The translations under genes were made by a program, and so were the position numbers. DNA of 64,000 nucleotides from assembly GCA_964445195.1 (NCBI GenBank), contig CAYUKA010000006.1:1-64000 (forward strand), read 5' to 3'. The notes below the pieces were generated by a model, which had not been told where the DNA came from, did no database searches, and saw only the letters and a program-made list of their open reading frames with translations. Numbering within the stretch: position 1 is the stretch's first letter; each line of letters opens with the position of its first letter. This document shows, in pieces, positions 59,961 to 64,000 of this stretch. Origin of the DNA: UM-FILTER-47-13 sp964445195 (lineage in GTDB: Bacteria > Pseudomonadota > Alphaproteobacteria > Micavibrionales > Micavibrionaceae).

Positions 59961-60769
59961 CCGAAGCCGCCGATAAAAAAAGCACCAGCGATTACAAGCT
60001 CCAGCTCTGCGGGGTCAAGAAATCATTCGGCCGTAACGAGGTGCTGCGCGGCGTCGACGTCACGATTCCGGAAGGCAAATCGCTGGTCGTGATCGGCGGC
60101 AGCGGCACCGGCAAGTCGGTGATGCTGAAATGCGTGCTCGGCCTGGTAACGCCTGATGAAGGCTCGATCATGGTCGACGGCAAGGAAACGATCGGGCTGG
60201 AGCCGAAGGAGCGCGACCGGCTGATGCGTAAATTCGGCATGCTGTTCCAGAGCGGCGCGCTGTTCGACTCACTGAAAGTCTGGGAAAATATTGCTTTCGG
60301 CCTGATCCAGGGCCGTGGTATGAGCCGTCAGGACGCCCATAACGTGGCGCTCGAAAAGCTTGCCGCCGTTGGCATGCGCGAAGAGGTCGCCGAGCTTTTT
60401 CCGGCCGAGCTGTCCGGCGGTATGCAAAAACGCGTCAGCCTCGCCCGCGCCATCGCCGCGAACCCGGAGATTATCTTTTTCGACGAACCGACCACCGGCC
60501 TCGACCCGATCATGGCTGATGTCATTAACGAGCTGATCAGCCATACGGTGAAGGCCATGGGCGCCACGGCCCTGTCGATCACCCACGACATGGCCAGCGT
60601 CCGCAAAATTGCCGATCATGTCGCGATGATTTATCAGGGCCGGATTGTCTGGCACGGACCGGTCGAGGACCTTGACGACTCCGGCAACGACTATGTCGAC
60701 CAGTTCATTCACGGCCGCGCCGAAGGCCCGATCACAGCAGACAGCAAAAAAACGCGCAAAGTGGCGTAA
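59957..60769 (+). CDS. mlaF: Phospholipid ABC transporter ATP-binding protein (MlaF)
   Basis: 270 residues. Walker A IGGSGTGKSVMLKC, signature LSGGMQKRVSLARAIA, Walker B EIIFFDEPTTGLDP, then H-loop SITHDMAS. ELFPAELSGGMQ and DEGSIMVDGKE are MlaF-like. Partner of the MlaE permease, coupled by ATGA overlap. Confidence 0.95.
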   Translation: MTEAADKKSTSDYKLQLCGVKKSFGRNEVLRGVDVTIPEGKSLVVIGGSGTGKSVMLKCVLGLVTPDEGSIMVDGKETIGLEPKERDRLMRKFGMLFQSGALFDSLKVWENIAFGLIQGRGMSRQDAHNVALEKLAAVGMREEVAELFPAELSGGMQKRVSLARAIAANPEIIFFDEPTTGLDPIMADVINELISHTVKAMGATALSITHDMASVRKIADHVAMIYQGRIVWHGPVEDLDDSGNDYVDQFIHGRAEGPITADSKKTRKVA

Positions 60770-60780
60770 ACCGCATCACA

Positions 60781-61878
60781 ATGATCACAAACATCAGAAC
60801 GCTTGTCCTGCTGCTCGCCCTGCTCTGCCTGGCCGCCCCGCTGCAGGCGCAGGACTACCGGACCGTGACCGTCGCCGACGGGCTGGACTTTCCGTGGGCG
60901 GTCGATTTCCTGCCCGGCGGCGGTTATATCGTCACTGAAAAGCCGGGGCGGCTGCTGCGGATTGCGCCGGACGGCACAAAGACCGCGATCAGGGGACTGC
61001 CCGCCATCACCGCCCGGGCGCAGGGCGGGCTGCTTGACGTTGCGCTCAGCCCCGGCTTTAAAACGGACCGGCTCGTTTATATCAGCTATGTGGCCCGCGG
61101 TCAGGGCGGCACCGCGACAAGGGTGGCGCGCGGGCGGCTGGCCGGTGATGCGCTTGAAGATGTCGAGGTGATTTTCAGAGCCGCGCCGAACAAGCGCACA
61201 GACCTGCATTTCGGTTCCCGCCTGCTGTTCGCCCCGGACGGTACATTGCTGGTCACGCTCGGCGACCGGTTCTTTATGGACGAAGCGCAGGACCTGTCCA
61301 ACCATATGGGCGCGATCATCCGCATCAATCCCGATGGCAGCGTCCCGGCCGACAACCCGTTCATCGGCACGCCGGGCCATGATGAGAAGATCGTCACCTA
61401 CGGCAACCGCAACGTCCAGGGCATCGCCACGCAGCCCGGCACCGACACGGTCTGGTTCCACGAGCACGGCCCGCAGGGCGGCGATGAAGTGAATATCCTG
61501 AAGCCCGGCGTCAATTACGGCTGGCCGGTCATTTCCTACGGCATCAATTATGACGGCCGCCCGATTACCGACAAAACCCACCATGACGGCATGGAACAGC
61601 CGGTGATTCACTGGACGCCGTCAATCGCGCCGTGCGGCATGGCGTTTTATGACGGTGACAAATTCCCTGACTGGCGCGGCGACCTGTTTGTCGGCGCGCT
61701 GGCCGGGGCCCATTTACGGCGGCTGGAAATCGACGGCCGGACCGTCACGGCCCAGCATGAGTTGCTGACAGAGCTGGAAAGCCGTATCCGCGATGTCGCC
61801 GCCGGGCCGGACGGCTATCTGTATGTGCTGACCGATTCGCATGACGGTGCGCTGCTCCGGCTGGAACCGGCAAAATAA
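60781..61878 (+). CDS. PQQ-dependent aldose sugar dehydrogenase (YliI-like)
   Basis: 365 residues with a Sec signal peptide (LVLLLALLCLAAPLQAQ). A six-bladed propeller: LDFPWAVDFLPGGGYIVTEKPGRLL, GLLDVALSPGFKTDRLVYISY, HFGSRLLFAPDGTLLVTLGDR, GNRNVQGIA, and HEHGPQGGDEVNIL with the catalytic His region. Periplasmic soluble sugar oxidiser of the glucose/sorbosone dehydrogenase family. Downstream of mlaF by 11 bp. Confidence 0.92.
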   Translation: MITNIRTLVLLLALLCLAAPLQAQDYRTVTVADGLDFPWAVDFLPGGGYIVTEKPGRLLRIAPDGTKTAIRGLPAITARAQGGLLDVALSPGFKTDRLVYISYVARGQGGTATRVARGRLAGDALEDVEVIFRAAPNKRTDLHFGSRLLFAPDGTLLVTLGDRFFMDEAQDLSNHMGAIIRINPDGSVPADNPFIGTPGHDEKIVTYGNRNVQGIATQPGTDTVWFHEHGPQGGDEVNILKPGVNYGWPVISYGINYDGRPITDKTHHDGMEQPVIHWTPSIAPCGMAFYDGDKFPDWRGDLFVGALAGAHLRRLEIDGRTVTAQHELLTELESRIRDVAAGPDGYLYVLTDSHDGALLRLEPAK

Positions 61879-61927
61879 GGCGCGTTTTTGCCTTTTCTCC
61901 GCCACGATCCTGTGCCATATAAATGCC

Positions 61928-64000
61928 ATGCGTTTCCTGTGGTATTCGTTCCTGGTGCTTTTTTCCCTTGGCATGCTCGGCCTGATGGCCGCCGCCGGGG
62001 GCGCTGTGTATGTTATTTCCTATCACAGCCGCGACCTGCCGGATTACAGCCAGCTTAAGGATTACAAGCCGCCGGTCGTCACCCGCGTCTATGCCGGCGA
62101 CGGCCGCCTGATGGCCGAGTTCGCCGAGCAAAAGCGCGTCTTCGTGCCGGTCGAGGAAATTCCCGATATCGTCAAACAGGCCTTTATCGCCGCCGAGGAC
62201 CAGAATTTTTACAGTCATCCCGGCGTCGATTATTTCGCCATCGCCCGCGCCGCCGTCTCGAATTTCCAAAATCTCGGCACCGGCCGGCGCCCGGAAGGCG
62301 CCTCCACCATCACCCAGCAGGTCGCGAAGAACTTCCTGCTGACCAACGAAGTGTCCTTAAGCCGCAAAATCCGTGAAGCCATCCTCGCCTTCCGCATGGA
62401 ACGGGCGATGAGCAAGGACCGCCTGCTTGAGCTATACCTAAACGAAATTTACCTCGGCGAACGATCATACGGCGTGGCGGCAGCCGCGCTGAACTATTTC
62501 AACAAGTCGCTCGAGGAGCTGGAAATCCACGAAGCCGCCTATCTCGCGGCCCTGCCGAAAGCGCCGAATAATTACCACCCGGTCCACGACCACCGCGCCG
62601 CGACCGACCGCCGCAACTGGGTGATCACCCGGATGACCGAGGACGGGCATATCGCCCCGGCCCAGGCCGATCTTGCCAGGGCCAAGCCGCTGCAGATGAT
62701 CCGCCGCGCCGATATGAATATCGTCGATGCGCCTTATTTTATCGAGGATGTGCGCCGCCAGCTGATTGCGCAATATGGCGACGAGGTCTTATATGGCGGC
62801 GGGCTGGCGGTGCGGACCAGCATCGACCCGCGCCTGCAGGAGATCGCCGCGCGGGTGCTGCGCGAGGGCCTGACCGCCTATGACAAACGCCATGGCTGGC
62901 GCGGACCTCTGGAAAACTGGGACACGCTCGATGACTGGAACGCGCGGCTGCGCCGCTATGAGCGGCCGGGCAGCATGGCGCCGGACTGGCAACTGGCGGT
63001 GGTGCTGTCGACCACACATGACGAGGCGGTGATCGGCTTTGCCGACCGTTCGCGCGGCACGCTGAAGCGCGAATATTTAAGCTGGGCGCGCAAGGCGCTG
63101 CCGAATAACCGGGTCGGCCCGGATGTGACCTCGGTCCGTGACGTGCTGCGCAGCGGCGACGTCATTATGGTCGACACCGTAACGCTGGAAAGCGGCGAAG
63201 AGGTTTACGGCCTGCGGCAAATCCCGCTCATCAACGGCGCGCTGGTGGCGATGGACCCGCACACCGGCCGTGTGCTGGCCATGGCCGGCGGCTGGTCTTA
63301 TGAAGACAGCGAATTTAACCGCGCCACCCAGGCCTGGCGCCAGCCCGGCTCGGCCTTTAAACCCTTCGTTTATCTTGCCGCGCTCGATAAGGGCTTCACC
63401 CCGGCCACGCTGGTGCTGGACGCGCCGTTCGTCATCGACCAGGGGCCGGGCCTGCCGAAATGGCGGCCGTCCAATTACAGCAATGAATTTTACGGCCCGA
63501 CACCCATCCGCGTCGGCATCGAAAAATCGCGCAACCTGATGACCGTGCGGCTGGCCGATTATGTCGGCATGGAAAGCATCGCCGATTATGTCGCGCGCTT
63601 CGGCGTCATGGATGACATGCAGCCGCATCTGGCCAACTCCCTTGGCGCCGGTGAAACGACGCTGCTGCGCCTGACCACCGGCTATGCGCAGTTCGTCAAT
63701 GGCGGCAAGGAAATTGCCCCGACCCTGATCGACCGGATTCAGGACCGGCGCGGCCAGACGATTTTCAGCCGCGACAGCCGCCCCTGCGAAAATTGCGGCC
63801 CGCTGATTGAATGGGCCGACCAGCCGGTGCCGGACGTGCCGGATATGCGCGAGCAGCTCGCCGATCCGCGCAAAGCCTACCAGATTGTTTCGATGCTTGA
63901 AGGCGTCGTCCAGCGCGGCACCGGCGTGCGGATTCGCGCGCTGAACCGGCCGCTGGCGGGCAAAACCGGCACCACCAACGAATCAAAAGATGTCTGGTTT
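61928..64000 (+). CDS. mrcA: Penicillin-binding protein 1A, partial (3' end outside window)
   Basis: Bifunctional class A PBP. One N-terminal TM segment (FLWYSFLVLFSLGMLGLMAA). The transglycosylase domain has AAEDQNFYSHPGVD with catalytic Glu, GASTITQQVAKNFLL and ELYLNEIYLG. The transpeptidase has QPGSAFKPFVY (SxxK), EKSRNLMTVRLAD (SxN) and GKTGTTNESKDVWF (KTG), where the window ends. About 691 codons are visible; the family is about 780-850 residues. Start chosen at ATG 61928, 49 bp after the preceding stop. Confidence 0.95.
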   Translation, partial: MRFLWYSFLVLFSLGMLGLMAAAGGAVYVISYHSRDLPDYSQLKDYKPPVVTRVYAGDGRLMAEFAEQKRVFVPVEEIPDIVKQAFIAAEDQNFYSHPGVDYFAIARAAVSNFQNLGTGRRPEGASTITQQVAKNFLLTNEVSLSRKIREAILAFRMERAMSKDRLLELYLNEIYLGERSYGVAAAALNYFNKSLEELEIHEAAYLAALPKAPNNYHPVHDHRAATDRRNWVITRMTEDGHIAPAQADLARAKPLQMIRRADMNIVDAPYFIEDVRRQLIAQYGDEVLYGGGLAVRTSIDPRLQEIAARVLREGLTAYDKRHGWRGPLENWDTLDDWNARLRRYERPGSMAPDWQLAVVLSTTHDEAVIGFADRSRGTLKREYLSWARKALPNNRVGPDVTSVRDVLRSGDVIMVDTVTLESGEEVYGLRQIPLINGALVAMDPHTGRVLAMAGGWSYEDSEFNRATQAWRQPGSAFKPFVYLAALDKGFTPATLVLDAPFVIDQGPGLPKWRPSNYSNEFYGPTPIRVGIEKSRNLMTVRLADYVGMESIADYVARFGVMDDMQPHLANSLGAGETTLLRLTTGYAQFVNGGKEIAPTLIDRIQDRRGQTIFSRDSRPCENCGPLIEWADQPVPDVPDMREQLADPRKAYQIVSMLEGVVQRGTGVRIRALNRPLAGKTGTTNESKDVWF

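Overview
The window looks like a chromosomal piece of an alphaproteobacterium; genus not assigned. The coding DNA is GC-rich and dense. Two gene orders typical of that class are present: rpsF-rpsR-rplI-dnaB-alr-mlaE-mlaF, and fabD / fabG / acpP-fabF-mltG. The short intergenic palindromes beginning with 'cgtcattgcgag' also fit. There is one tRNA gene, no rRNA, no CRISPR array, no transposase and no phage module. Position 1 falls beside an apparently shortened typA, and the last gene (PBP1A) runs off the right end.

Layout. 0-2.2 kb: typA (C-terminus missing) and an acidic hypothetical protein. 2.3-6.6 kb: nrdHIEF, class Ib ribonucleotide reductase, behind a promoter overlapped by two NrdR boxes 32 bp apart. 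6.6-12.4 kb: a tripartite RND efflux pump. 12.4-20.1 kb: a degraded RTX C-terminal remnant, a lone flagellin with IN-type inserts, a class 1A dihydroorotate dehydrogenase, and a 1538-residue RTX/C-type-lectin secreted protein. 20.3-23.3 kb: a LysR regulator, NhaA and a NaChBac/NavMs-type voltage-gated sodium channel, a sodium-handling block. 23.4-34.4 kb: aminopeptidase N, a large autotransporter, a cation diffusion facilitator, a periplasmic hypothetical, glucokinase, a NodB-type deacetylase and a protein resembling SAM hydrolases (DUF62-like). tRNA-Gly(TCC) follows.

34.7-44.6 kb is the most unusual part, a probable zinc-starvation island. It contains zur itself, a cysteine-synthase-like PLP enzyme fused to rhodanese, a Y4yA/SbnH-like PLP decarboxylase, a divergent FAD oxidoreductase and methyltransferase-like pair, a CooC/MinD-like ATPase, a His-rich membrane protein, a CxxC protein, a DUF2946-like protein, a bacterial metallothionein, and a second P-loop protein with a poly-His/Cys tail. 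Four copies of a 15-bp Zur-box-like motif lie between these genes, two of them within plausible promoter spacers. The enzyme set suggests a small-molecule product (perhaps a metallophore) coupled to intracellular metal handling. The product is unknown and no transporter lies in the window.

44.7-46.9 kb: three or four unrecognised proteins, including a paralogous pair and a gene with an apparent C7 frameshift. 47-64 kb is mostly housekeeping: Dps, MltG, a MAPEG-family protein, fatty-acid synthesis genes, a GNAT acetyltransferase, ribosomal proteins S6/S18/L9 (L9 with a long acidic tail), DnaB, alanine racemase, a VanX-like dipeptidase with an altered metal ligand, MlaE/MlaF, a PQQ-type sugar dehydrogenase and PBP1A (partial).
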